DNA of 64,000 bases from contig NZ_PIPZ01000002.1 in NCBI RefSeq assembly GCF_003987045.1, forward strand, positions 531,685 to 595,684, in the 5' to 3' direction. Under the pieces are notes generated by a model, which saw only the letters and a program-made list of their open reading frames with translations, was not told where the DNA came from and made no database searches. The translations under genes and the position numbers were made by a program. The stretch's first letter is position 1. Every line of letters begins with the position of its first letter. This DNA is from Pseudidiomarina marina (GTDB lineage Bacteria; Pseudomonadota; Gammaproteobacteria; Enterobacterales; Alteromonadaceae). Below, one piece after another: positions 40,603 through 49,174 of the stretch.

Positions 40603-41028
40603 ATGGTAAATTTCAAGCGTAACACACTTAAAGCAGCGGTCTTGATTTTAACTACTTTACATCTTAGTGCATGCGGCACTATTTTGTATCCAGAGCGTAA
40701 AGGTCAAGTGAGCGGCAAGATCGATCCGGGCGTTGCTGCATTGAATGGTATTGGATTACTGTTCTTCTTAGTACCAGGTGTGATTGCATTCGCCGTCGAT
40801 TTCTCGAATGGCACGATTTACCTACCTGGTACGGCCGCAACGGATGATGATTCCGGTGTACGTGTTGTGCATACAGGTAAAAATTTGACACCAGATCAAC
40901 TACAAGCACTGATTTCGGCGGAAGTTGGTGAGCCCGTTGACCTGACCCAAGCTGAAGTGCGCGCTGAAAAAGCACCAAACCAAGCCAGTATTGGTCCTCG
41001 CTTGAGTGAACTGCGCACCGCACCTTAG
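40603..41028 (+). CDS. Putative lipoprotein, function unknown
   Basis: A 141-residue protein. The lipobox LSAC at about 22-25 follows a hydrophobic signal, then GTILYPERKGQVSGKIDPGV and a second hydrophobic stretch (NGIGLLFFLVPGVIAFAVDF). This pattern resembles small enterobacterial lipoproteins with a GxxxYPER motif; none has a clear function to my knowledge. ATG 40603 is chosen over GTG 40600 for spacing to AAGGAGG. It is a single gene, divergent from the dehydrogenase. Confidence 0.75.
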   Translation: MVNFKRNTLKAAVLILTTLHLSACGTILYPERKGQVSGKIDPGVAALNGIGLLFFLVPGVIAFAVDFSNGTIYLPGTAATDDDSGVRVVHTGKNLTPDQLQALISAEVGEPVDLTQAEVRAEKAPNQASIGPRLSELRTAP

Positions 41029-41059
41029 TTTAAAAATCCCGTCCGATAATTCAGAGCCG

Positions 41060-41974
41060 CTATTTCAGTAGCGGCTCTGGCAATAACTCAGCAATGCATT
41101 CAGCTAACTTACGAAACGTGGTACGGCGATTCGTCGTCGGTCGATAAATCAGGCCAATCTCTCGCGATGCTTGTTGCCCACTCGGTTGCAATGCAACCAA
41201 ATCGGTACCGTTTAAAATTCCACGGTCAATTGCCATTTGCGGAATAAAGGTCGCGCCAAGCCCAGCATCAGCCATTTGCACCAAGCTATGTAAGCTCGTT
41301 GCTGTAAACGGGTTTATCTTACTTGAATCAGCCAGTTCACAGGCCGATACCGCATGACCGGTTAAGCAGTGCTCTTTTTCCAACAAGAAAATAGAATTGT
41401 CAGGTAACTGATTATATTGCACCGGCTCAGCGAGCTTTTCCGCCAAACTTGAATGCATCACTAACTTGAACGGGTCACGCCCGAGCACATAACTTTGATT
41501 GCCTTGTAAGTCGACAGGTAGCGCCAGCACCAGCACATCAAGTTCGCCGTTACGTAGCAAATTTAGCAAATTCACCGTGGTGTCTTCGCGAATGCTTAAT
41601 TGCAGCTTGGGATGATCGGCTTTTAGCTTCTTGGTCAAATCACCTAGCAGGAACGGTGCGATGGTTGGAATGCAACCAAGGCGTAATGGGCCTTCCATGA
41701 TTTTTCCTTGGCTTTGGGCGAAATACAGTAACTCTTCGGTTGAGGTAAGAATTTGGCGCGCTTGCTCCACCACCTCTTCACCCATGCCGGTGAACAAAAA
41801 TGACTTATGATCACGTTCAATCAACTGACATCCCAGTTGCTCTTCAAGGTTTTGAATGCCACTACTCAAAGTTGACTGACTGACGTTGCACGCCTGCGCT
41901 GCGCGATTGAAGTTCTGATGCTGGTGTAATGCCAGCAAATAGCTCAGATTTTTTAAGCTAGGTAGTTTGCTCAT
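41060..41974 (-). CDS. oxyR: Hydrogen peroxide-sensing regulator OxyR
   Basis: A 304-residue LysR-type regulator. The N-terminal HTH contains FNRAAQACNVSQSTLSSGIQ. The two redox cysteines Cys203 and Cys212 in EHCLTGHAVSAC have the same spacing (9) as E. coli Cys199 and Cys208. ATG 41974 is preferred over GTG 41986 because GAGG then serves as ribosome-binding site. It is divergent from ahpC, a typical OxyR target. Confidence 0.94.
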   Translation of the reverse strand: MSKLPSLKNLSYLLALHQHQNFNRAAQACNVSQSTLSSGIQNLEEQLGCQLIERDHKSFLFTGMGEEVVEQARQILTSTEELLYFAQSQGKIMEGPLRLGCIPTIAPFLLGDLTKKLKADHPKLQLSIREDTTVNLLNLLRNGELDVLVLALPVDLQGNQSYVLGRDPFKLVMHSSLAEKLAEPVQYNQLPDNSIFLLEKEHCLTGHAVSACELADSSKINPFTATSLHSLVQMADAGLGATFIPQMAIDRGILNGTDLVALQPSGQQASREIGLIYRPTTNRRTTFRKLAECIAELLPEPLLK

Positions 41975-42057
41975 CTCGTGCCTCACCGTGGCTATTTGAA
42001 TAAAACAAATTTATGTTCAATTAGTATTTCCGATTATGTTAATCCGTTTTATTCGTT

Positions 42058-42085
42058 TTAACAAATTTAATCGAGCCCCTATTAT
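42058..42085 (+). promoter_or_regulatory. Probable ahpC promoter
   Basis: The -35 box TTAACA (42058-42063) and -10 box TATTAT (42080-42085) are spaced by 16 bases, leaving a leader of about 70 bases. OxyR usually binds just upstream of the -35; the AT-rich stretch 41995-42057 is where a site is expected, but I could not fit a clean ATAG-type motif. Confidence 0.5.
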
Positions 42086-42160
42086 TGTCTGCGAGCTGAG
42101 GCGACAAGCCTCAACAACTTTAGTTTTCCAGTTAGTCTGTCCAACAAGGAGACAAGCAAT

Positions 42161-42712
42161 ATGTTAACAGTAGGCGATAAATTACCAGAATTTGAAGTAG
42201 TCGGCGTAAAACCTGGTTTTAACATGCCAGAAGAAAACGGCGAAAGCGCTTTTGAGACGATTACCAACGATAGCTTCGAAGGTAAGTGGAAAATTATCTT
42301 CTTCTATCCAAAAGATTTTACGTTCGTATGCCCAACTGAAATTGTTGAGTTTGCGAAATTGAACGAAGAATTCGCTGACCGTGATGCGGTTGTGTTAGGC
42401 GGCAGCACCGACAACGAATTCGTGAAATTAGCATGGCGTCGTGAACACCCAGATTTGAAGAGCTTGAACCAGTGGTCATTCGCGGATAACGGCGTGAAAT
42501 CTTTAGTTGATGGTTTGGGCGTTCGTGATGCAGTTGAAAACGTTGCCTTGCGTGCCACCTTCGTTGTTGACCCGCATGGCGTTATTCAACACGTGTCAGT
42601 CAACAACTTGAACGTAGGCCGTAACCCAGCAGAAGTACTGCGTATTCTTGACGGTTTGCAAACCGACGAATTGTGTCCATGTAACCGCGCAGTAGGCGGC
42701 GACACCCTGTAA
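42161..42712 (+). CDS. ahpC: AhpC-type 2-Cys peroxiredoxin
   Basis: A 183-residue peroxiredoxin that reduces hydrogen peroxide and organic hydroperoxides. The peroxidatic Cys57 is in FTFVCPTEIVEF. The resolving Cys is in ELCPCNRAVGG near the C terminus. AAGGAG precedes the ATG. It is followed by ahpD rather than ahpF, as in actinobacteria and some marine gammaproteobacteria. Confidence 0.93.
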   Translation: MLTVGDKLPEFEVVGVKPGFNMPEENGESAFETITNDSFEGKWKIIFFYPKDFTFVCPTEIVEFAKLNEEFADRDAVVLGGSTDNEFVKLAWRREHPDLKSLNQWSFADNGVKSLVDGLGVRDAVENVALRATFVVDPHGVIQHVSVNNLNVGRNPAEVLRILDGLQTDELCPCNRAVGGDTL

Positions 42713-42749
42713 GTAGACATCACATCCCCCACAAATAGGTGATGTCTTT

Positions 42750-42776
42750 AGGTGCCGCGAAAGCGGCACCTTTTTT
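42750..42776 (+). terminator. Terminator/attenuator between ahpC and ahpD
   Basis: AGGTGCCGC / GCGGCACCT with a GAAA loop, followed by six T. A second stem (AGACATCAC / GTGATGTCT, 42715-42747) lies just before it. It would stop most transcripts and give more ahpC than ahpD mRNA. Confidence 0.82.
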
Positions 42777-42791
42777 AAGCGGAGGATTTTT

Positions 42792-43319
42792 ATGAGCATT
42801 GCAGATTACAAACAAGGTTTGGGCGACCACGGTAAAGATACCAAACTCAACTTGTCGAATATTTTCGGTAATGTCGACACTTCGGGTATGACCGCGACCC
42901 AATTCTACGGCACAGCCTTATCACTAGCTTATTCAATTGGCGATAACGAGTTAATTGACGCAGTAAAAGCTGAAGCCGAGGGCAAAATTGAAGCAAACGT
43001 TGATGGAGCGGCAAAATTAGCTGCAACCCTGATGGCAATGAACAACGTTTACTATCGTTTCTTGCATTTGTGCACCGACAAGCAGTTCAGCAAATTGCCA
43101 GCTGGCTTGCGCATGAATGGCATGGCAAACCCAGGCGTTGATAAAGCTGATTTCGAACTGTACTCATTGGCAGTATCAGCATTGAACGGCTGTGGAATGT
43201 GCATCGACTCACACGTTGGTGTATTGCTGAAACATGATATTTCAGCTCAAGTGATTCAAAACTCGATTAAAATGGCAGCGGTATTGAACGCTGCAGCAAC
43301 CGCGAAACGCATTGCTTAA
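42792..43319 (+). CDS. ahpD: AhpD-type alkylhydroperoxidase
   Basis: A 175-residue carboxymuconolactone-decarboxylase-fold protein. The redox motif CGMCIDSHVGVL supplies the CxxC and the His of the proton relay. AhpD reduces oxidised AhpC using lipoamide-linked electrons in mycobacteria; the same link is expected here because there is no ahpF. AGCGGAGG precedes the ATG. Followed by a strong terminator. Confidence 0.93.
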   Translation: MSIADYKQGLGDHGKDTKLNLSNIFGNVDTSGMTATQFYGTALSLAYSIGDNELIDAVKAEAEGKIEANVDGAAKLAATLMAMNNVYYRFLHLCTDKQFSKLPAGLRMNGMANPGVDKADFELYSLAVSALNGCGMCIDSHVGVLLKHDISAQVIQNSIKMAAVLNAAATAKRIA

Positions 43320-43403
43320 TTTTAATCGCCTGATGTCACTTACTTGTCACACTAGCGCATTATAGTGTGCTCAACTTCCCTGAGATCTGGTTGTTCTCTT
43401 CTC

Positions 43404-43429
43404 GCCCGGCTTCCGCCGGGCTTTTTTTT
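43404..43429 (+). terminator. Rho-independent terminator after ahpD
   Basis: GCCCGGC / GCCGGGC with a TTCC loop, then eight T. Confidence 0.92.
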
Positions 43430-43440
43430 GTCAAAAAAAC

Positions 43441-43468
43441 GTTACTCGTTATTCGTTATTGGTTATTC
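43441..43468. repeat. Heptamer array, four GTTATTC-type units
   Basis: Units GTTACTC, GTTATTC, GTTATTG and GTTATTC run head to tail. They are the reverse complement of the GAATAAC array 57 bases downstream, with two unit variants. Confidence 0.85.
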
Positions 43469-43525
43469 GAGAAAGACAAACCCGAATTAAATAAAACTTT
43501 CGTGACCTTCTATACTCTAATCAGT

Positions 43526-43567
43526 GAATAACGAATAACGAATAACGAATAACGAATAACGAATAAC
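43526..43567. repeat. Heptamer array, six perfect GAATAAC units
   Basis: Six exact tandem copies of GAATAAC end 8 bases before the ATG of the M20 hydrolase; the next bases (GGGG) are its ribosome-binding site. With the upstream inverted array it could form a stem of up to 28 bases enclosing a possible promoter (TATACT at about 43512). Confidence 0.9.
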
Positions 43568-43575
43568 GGGGTTCT

Positions 43576-44811
43576 ATGGTTATCAACGGAGAACGACTAA
43601 AAGCAAACTTACTAGAACTTGCCAAAATAGGCTACAACGAACAAGACCGCGGCATGTACCGCATTGGCTTTACTGATGCCGATATGCAAGGGCGCCGTTG
43701 GCTGCAAGATAAAGCCAAACAAGCGGGCTTACAAACCTACATGGATGGCGCCGGCAACGTGTTTTTTGGTCGCGGCGACCGCGATAAACCCGTCATTTTA
43801 ATGGGCTCTCATATTGATACGGTTCCCGCTGGCGGTGTCTTTGACGGGGCACTAGGCGTCATGGCCGCATTGGAAGTCATCGAAACCATTAATGAACAAC
43901 AACCTGATATTGAAACACCTATTTGGGGCGTTGCCACTGCTGAGGAGGAAGGGCGCTTTGGCGGTATGTTGGGTGCGCAGGCTATTTCTGGTTGCTTAAA
44001 TCCGGATTGGTTACTCTCAGCGCATGATGCCGATAATGTGTACTTGAAAGATGCAATGGCATCACAAGGACTCGACGTCATGCAAGCCCTTGATGCGGCT
44101 TGGCGACCGGAGCAATTAAAAGGTTTCGTTGAGCTACACATTGAACAGGGGCCGGTGCTGTTTCAACGTGAACTGCAAATTGGTGTAGTGGAAGGTATTT
44201 CTGGGGTGTTTAAGTGGATAGTTCACCTGAAAGGGAAAGCTGATCACGCTGGTACTGCACCAATGGATATGCGCAGCGATGCGTTTATGGGGCTTGCCGA
44301 TTTCGCTCATGAAATTGAGCGGATTATCGATGAAAATGGTACCGACAAAACCCGTATCACCGTGGGAAAAGTTGAGCTGAAGCCAGGTCATCCACATACA
44401 GTACCAGGAGAAGCAATTTTCACCATCGTCGGGCGTGACATGGATGAAGGCATAATGAAAGAGCTCGCCAATGCTTGTCGTAAAACCCTCTCAGCAATAG
44501 CTCGCCGCCACCGTTTGATGTTTGAGTATGAGCAAGTCAGTTGGCTCTCGCCAAAGCCATGTTCTGAGCCTCTGACTGATCTGATTGAGAAGCAGGTTAA
44601 ACAACGCGGCTACAGTTATACACGTATGCCGAGCGGCGCTGGGCATGACACTCAATTTCTCAGTGAAATAACGCATGCAGGACTCATCTTTATTCCGTCA
44701 ATCAACGGTGTGAGTCACGCGCCTGATGAGTGGTCGCACTGGCGCGATGTTGAAGCTGGCACGAATGTCCTTCTCGACACTGTCATAGCGATGTCAAAAG
44801 AATCATTTTAG
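43576..44811 (+). CDS. M20 family Zn amidohydrolase (hydantoinase/carbamoylase type)
   Basis: A 411-residue metallohydrolase. Metal and substrate motifs are GSHIDTVPAGGVFDGALGV, ATAEEEGRFGGMLG, FVELHIEQGPVLF, and MPSGAGHDTQFL. The family includes N-carbamoyl-L-amino acid hydrolase, allantoate amidohydrolase and ureidoglycolate enzymes; the substrate cannot be told from sequence, and no hydantoinase or purine-degradation gene is nearby. Its stop overlaps the convergent response regulator by 4 bases. Confidence 0.88.
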   Translation: MVINGERLKANLLELAKIGYNEQDRGMYRIGFTDADMQGRRWLQDKAKQAGLQTYMDGAGNVFFGRGDRDKPVILMGSHIDTVPAGGVFDGALGVMAALEVIETINEQQPDIETPIWGVATAEEEGRFGGMLGAQAISGCLNPDWLLSAHDADNVYLKDAMASQGLDVMQALDAAWRPEQLKGFVELHIEQGPVLFQRELQIGVVEGISGVFKWIVHLKGKADHAGTAPMDMRSDAFMGLADFAHEIERIIDENGTDKTRITVGKVELKPGHPHTVPGEAIFTIVGRDMDEGIMKELANACRKTLSAIARRHRLMFEYEQVSWLSPKPCSEPLTDLIEKQVKQRGYSYTRMPSGAGHDTQFLSEITHAGLIFIPSINGVSHAPDEWSHWRDVEAGTNVLLDTVIAMSKESF

Positions 44812-45434
44812 GGTTCAAGCAACCCATTTTTGGCGGCAAAATGAATAAGTTCAATTGTGGATGCTACGTTCAATTTTTTGAAGATATTACTGCGGTGGTT
44901 TTCGATAGTTTTCGCTGACAGCGAGAGTAGTTGCGAAATTTGCTTACTACTGCGTCCTGCAACGACTAAATAAAAAATTTCCCGTTCGCGCCGGGTTAAT
45001 CCTTCCATTGGGTTGGTAGATGAAGGTAATCTCTCCGATAGTTGATCGCTGGTGTTAGGAAAATAAGATTTACCAGCTGCAACTTCTTGTATCACTTGAA
45101 TGAGTTGCTCAGAAGGAGCGTCTTTTTGAATGTAAGCCCGTGCACCGGCTAATTTCACAGCTTCAACATATTCAGGTTCACTATGCATACTTAGAATGAT
45201 GATCTTGCTTTGTGGTCGATAATGAAGGAGTTTCTCAAGTGCCGCAAAACCATTCATTTTTGGCATTGAAATATCCATTAGAATGATATCCGCGGGTGCT
45301 TTTAATGCGGTCTCAACTAGCTCTGCACCGTCACCACACTCATATTCGATAGTGAATAATCCTGTCGCTTTTAAGGTCGTTGCAATGGCTTGCCGCACCA
45401 TGGTGTGATCATCAGCCAGAATAAGTGAAATCAT
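44808..45434 (-). CDS. NarL/FixJ-type response regulator
   Basis: A 208-residue regulator. Receiver phospho-acceptor is Asp54 (IILMDISMPKMNG), with Lys in YIQKDAP. The C-terminal LuxR-type HTH is LTRREREIFYLVVAGRSSKQ, continuing ISQLLSLSAKTIENHRSNIF. The start overlaps the histidine kinase stop as ATGA. It is the last gene of the signalling operon; its targets are unknown. Confidence 0.93.
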   Translation of the reverse strand: MISLILADDHTMVRQAIATTLKATGLFTIEYECGDGAELVETALKAPADIILMDISMPKMNGFAALEKLLHYRPQSKIIILSMHSEPEYVEAVKLAGARAYIQKDAPSEQLIQVIQEVAAGKSYFPNTSDQLSERLPSSTNPMEGLTRREREIFYLVVAGRSSKQISQLLSLSAKTIENHRSNIFKKLNVASTIELIHFAAKNGLLEP

Positions 45435-46180
45435 AGGTCGGCAAGCTCGGATAGTTGCTGATAAGGTAATAATAGGCTGATTTCACAACCGCTTTGTGGT
45501 TTTGATTTTATATTTAAGGTTGCACCGCAAGCTAAAGCTCTATCTTTTAGACTTTGCAAACCGATGCCGCGGGCAACTGCCTTTGCATCAAATCCAATAC
45601 CATCATCTTTAATTTTTAAGGCTATACCTTGAGACGTTTCGATTATTTTCGTATCGACCTGATTTGCTTGCGAGTGCTTTAAAATATTCACGAAAGATTC
45701 TTGCGCAACCCTAAAAAGTAATAAGCTGACAGCATTTGGAAGTTTAATTGTGACATCGTAACGGCTCTGCAACCGCACTCCAGTTGGCTGCAGTAGCTGT
45801 CGATTGAGCCACGCAAGAGCGCGCTCCAAACCCAGATCAAAGAGAATCGTTGGATGCATAATACGTGAAAGGTTTCTGGTACTTTCGATAACTTGTAGTA
45901 ACCCTTCTTGTATTTGTTTCAGCTGCGGGTTTTGCAATGAATCGATTTGAGCCCGCAAAGCGATAAGCTGCTGACCAATATCATCATGTAGTTCGCGCGC
46001 GAAGTAGGCTCTCTCTTGTTCTTGTTGCACCCACAATCTTTTCGCTAGGCCAAGCATAGCATGATGTTCGTAATCAAGTTGCTGTTGAAGCAAACGCTGC
46101 TGTTCTTGAACTTGAGCAAGTAACCCCTCTAATTCATCGACTTCTAGCGAATGCTCTATAGGCTTGTTGCTGTTCTTCAT
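45431..46180 (-). CDS. Soluble HisKA_3-type histidine kinase without sensor domain
   Basis: A 249-residue NarX/DesK-class kinase. A coiled coil of about 50 residues (10-60) leads into the H-box ARELHDDIGQQLIALRAQID (phospho-His65). The ATPase domain includes RVAQESFVNILKHSQA, IKDDGIGFD and GIGLQSLKDRA. There is no membrane segment and no sensor domain, so the input must come from another protein, most likely the kinase gene that its start overlaps by 47 bases. Confidence 0.92.
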   Translation of the reverse strand: MKNSNKPIEHSLEVDELEGLLAQVQEQQRLLQQQLDYEHHAMLGLAKRLWVQQEQERAYFARELHDDIGQQLIALRAQIDSLQNPQLKQIQEGLLQVIESTRNLSRIMHPTILFDLGLERALAWLNRQLLQPTGVRLQSRYDVTIKLPNAVSLLLFRVAQESFVNILKHSQANQVDTKIIETSQGIALKIKDDGIGFDAKAVARGIGLQSLKDRALACGATLNIKSKPQSGCEISLLLPYQQLSELADL

Positions 46181-49133
46181 TCATATTTTCGATTAGCCGC
46201 TCAAATGCAGCGCGTTGTTGTTCGTCAAATGCGACATCATTAAGGTATGAATATAACTCATAATTACGCCAAAATTTGGCGTGTTGCTGTAACGTAGCTT
46301 GTAGCAACTGCTTCGAGTTGTCAAAGTTTCGAGCCGCAAGGTATGGCAGATAAGAGGCAAATACTCGCTCGTTACTAATTTGCTCGAGACGTTTCCACAC
46401 CGGTGCCGATTCAGGGAAATTTCCTCTGAAAACTAGTTCGCTTAACAACTTTATTTCAACTAATCGAGATGGCTGTTGTTGCATAACGCGCTCAGCAAAG
46501 GTAGCAAGTTCAGACTGCAGATATTCTTTTTTACCAAGCAAAAGTAACCAATCAAAAATTAAGCGTTGTTCGTGATTAAACTCGTTTTGAAATGATCTAA
46601 GGCTCGTAATATGTTGTTCAAACAATTGAGTTTGATGCAGAAAAACTGCCATTTCAGCTCGCCAAAGAAGGCTTTCGATAGCACCACGAGGATCATTCAT
46701 TGATTGCGCAATCTGGTCCGCTTGTGCGCCGGCTTCATCGGCTACCGCCATTCGACCCTGAAAAAAATTTAACCGGCTAATTTGAAGTTGTGTGGAAAGA
46801 TTGGCTTCGGCACTCTTGTCGGTACTACGTAATAATTCAGCCAATAACTGCTCTGCTTGGTTAAACTGGCCTTGAGCAATCAGCAGTTGCACAAGATTAA
46901 GTTGAATGCTGTGCAGCGTAGCTTGCTCGTCAAGGCTGTCAACAATCTGCAGAGCCTGGCGCCAATAAACTTCGGCTAGACTGAAATCGCCAATTAAGAA
47001 ATTAATAAAAGCAACATTATTGATGCTCTGACTTTGAATATAGTTGTCGCCTTCACGTAGACGAATATCTAGTGCGCGCTTATAGTGGCGCAGTGCGCTT
47101 TGGTAGTCGCCCTGCTCTTCAAATAGTAAGCCCCGTTCGTTCTCAATATGGGCAACCGACAACGCGTCATTAATCGCGCCAGCGAGTCGCGTTGCCTCGC
47201 GTAGAGATTCATCAGCTTGATCAATTTGCCCGGTTATTGCTAAAACCGTCGCTAAATTACTTAATGTCGTGATGCGTTCTCGAGGCTCTTGTTCTTCGGT
47301 TCGATATTCTAAAGCTTGCTGAAAGTAGTGTGCTGCAGTGTCAAACTTTGCTAAACGCAGATAAGCGACGCCAAAAGCGTTTAAAATAAGCCCTTGACCA
47401 CTTAAGTCTTCGCGTTGTCGAAATTGAATAAGACTCTGAGTCAGTTCGTCATTTATTGCTGATTCGGTTTCTCCCTGAATAATCTTTAATCGGGCCAACT
47501 CAAACCACCACATTGGCTGGTTACGATCATACGAAAGAGCGCGGCGATAGTATTCACGAGCACCCGAAAGATCACCTAACTCGGCGGCCACTACGGCTCG
47601 CTGTGCAAGTACATCGGCGCGATGCGGAAACTGTTTCAATAGTTGGTCAAGTAGTGATGCAGCGGGCTCGAATTGCTGATTAATTAAGGCTAGCTCAATT
47701 CGAGCTTGAAGTTTCAAGATAGCGGGAGCTTGTGGGTCATCGATAACGTCGCGGAGCTTTAACGTAAGCTTATCGATGTCATTTTCTGCTCGAGCCGTCG
47801 CTAAATCTTGTACAACTGGATTGCTAATGAAATCGGGCGATTGAGGTTCATCGTTGTGGTTGGGTAACACCTCGTTTAACGCATTTGAAATAGCTTTGAC
47901 TAATTGCTCTGGAGCCACATTTTCGGTATCAAATGTTTTTGAAAATATGACTTGTTCGGAGGGGTGGGCAGTTAACAGCGTATGTAATTGCAATTTCCCC
48001 CCTAAAGTTTGCGGTGTCAATATTAACAAATATTGCGCTTGTGTTAACTGCGCTAAGCGCGCGCGTTCGGAGGCCGATTCAAAAGGCTGTATTCCCAAAT
48101 TTTCGATGAGCTGCTTTACATTTTGGGGTTCAATGGAGTAAATGTTCGGTTCAGCTTGTAACAGCAGGTGGGTCAACTCAGCCAAAGCGTGTTCACCATC
48201 AATCATCGCTATTGCTATAGTTGTTACTGCAGTTTCCGGAGCCGACGCTGTTTGCTTCTGCGGTAACATAAAAAGGACAGCCGAAAGTGCAACTAAAATA
48301 ACCGCCCCCAAGGCAGTCCATTTTTTAAACCCTGATGTGGCAGAGTGAAGAACATCTTGGCATTGTGCCAGCGATGGCCGAAGGTTTGCAGAGTCTGCTT
48401 GCAATCTGATGGCTAGTTTTTGTAAGGCTCGCTTCTTTACAGACGTATTCTTCCAGCTGCTAGTCTCACTTGCTTTAAGCATTAATGCTAATATTTTGCC
48501 CAGAGCATAGCGATCACTTGCAGTGGTTACTTGGTGTGATCTTGCTAGTTCAGGCGCAATGAATCCAGTGGAACCAAATTGTGTCGTGCTTTCGTCAAGT
48601 GTCCGGCCAATACCAAAATCGATAATTGATAAATTGCCGTCATTATCAATTAATAAATTATCCGGTTTTAAATCGCCATGAATAACTCCACTTTCATGAC
48701 AACTTTGCAGCGCACCTATTAGTTGTTGAAACCATTTAATAATATCAGGTGCCGCTGGATGGTTATCTAGCGCCTGGTTTAAAACCGTGCCATTAACCAG
48801 AGACATCGTGAAAAACGTAGCTTGCGATGTCGCGTAAAACTCATGAATACGAACAACATTGGCGTGGTGAATTTGGCGCGCAAGAAGCACTTCATTTCTG
48901 AGGAGCTCAATCTCGCTAGCATCTGCTTCTTGAGCTAGCACTTTTAATGCGCATGGCGTTTCAAGCACCTCGTCGTAGGCTTCAAAAACCCGAGCTTGGC
49001 CTCCATGACCAAGCAAACGAACAATACGAAAGCGCTCCGCTAACAGCTGTCCGGGTTGAAGCAGCGTTTGCGTGGTTAACTTTGTCGTTGCGTGATTCGA
49101 TAACAAGTTATCGTGTTCGTCGGAAGCAGCCAT
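46134..49133 (-). CDS. Transmembrane Ser/Thr protein kinase with TPR sensor region
   Basis: A 999-residue protein. The Hanks-type kinase domain spans about 34-265: Gly loop LGHGGQARVFEA, ATP Lys64 (CALKVL), catalytic loop HGDLKPDNLL (152-161, HGD instead of HRD), IDFGIG (171-176), APEL. All catalytic residues are kept. One membrane helix (272-290) follows. The rest (295-999) is a domain around 305-430 and about ten TPRs (for example AFGVAYLRLAKFDTAAHYFQ, QGDYQSALRHYKRALDIRLR). By topology the TPR region is periplasmic. It follows the FHA gene and is coupled to the histidine kinase. Confidence 0.92.
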   Translation of the reverse strand: MAASDEHDNLLSNHATTKLTTQTLLQPGQLLAERFRIVRLLGHGGQARVFEAYDEVLETPCALKVLAQEADASEIELLRNEVLLARQIHHANVVRIHEFYATSQATFFTMSLVNGTVLNQALDNHPAAPDIIKWFQQLIGALQSCHESGVIHGDLKPDNLLIDNDGNLSIIDFGIGRTLDESTTQFGSTGFIAPELARSHQVTTASDRYALGKILALMLKASETSSWKNTSVKKRALQKLAIRLQADSANLRPSLAQCQDVLHSATSGFKKWTALGAVILVALSAVLFMLPQKQTASAPETAVTTIAIAMIDGEHALAELTHLLLQAEPNIYSIEPQNVKQLIENLGIQPFESASERARLAQLTQAQYLLILTPQTLGGKLQLHTLLTAHPSEQVIFSKTFDTENVAPEQLVKAISNALNEVLPNHNDEPQSPDFISNPVVQDLATARAENDIDKLTLKLRDVIDDPQAPAILKLQARIELALINQQFEPAASLLDQLLKQFPHRADVLAQRAVVAAELGDLSGAREYYRRALSYDRNQPMWWFELARLKIIQGETESAINDELTQSLIQFRQREDLSGQGLILNAFGVAYLRLAKFDTAAHYFQQALEYRTEEQEPRERITTLSNLATVLAITGQIDQADESLREATRLAGAINDALSVAHIENERGLLFEEQGDYQSALRHYKRALDIRLREGDNYIQSQSINNVAFINFLIGDFSLAEVYWRQALQIVDSLDEQATLHSIQLNLVQLLIAQGQFNQAEQLLAELLRSTDKSAEANLSTQLQISRLNFFQGRMAVADEAGAQADQIAQSMNDPRGAIESLLWRAEMAVFLHQTQLFEQHITSLRSFQNEFNHEQRLIFDWLLLLGKKEYLQSELATFAERVMQQQPSRLVEIKLLSELVFRGNFPESAPVWKRLEQISNERVFASYLPYLAARNFDNSKQLLQATLQQHAKFWRNYELYSYLNDVAFDEQQRAAFERLIENMNEEQQQAYRAFARSR

Positions 49134-49174
49134 CGTGACAACTATCTCGTTACAGAAGCATAGAGATTAAGTTA

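Noticed and set aside
41995..42057. Exact OxyR binding site between oxyR and ahpC
   Set aside because: The region is AT-rich and correctly placed, but I could not align the four ATAG-type elements convincingly.
43441..43567. CRISPR array
   Set aside because: The units are 7 bases with no spacers, and no cas gene is present.
48142..48348. Small plus-strand frames inside the Ser/Thr kinase gene
   Set aside because: They are antisense to a well-supported 999-residue protein and have no recognisable product.
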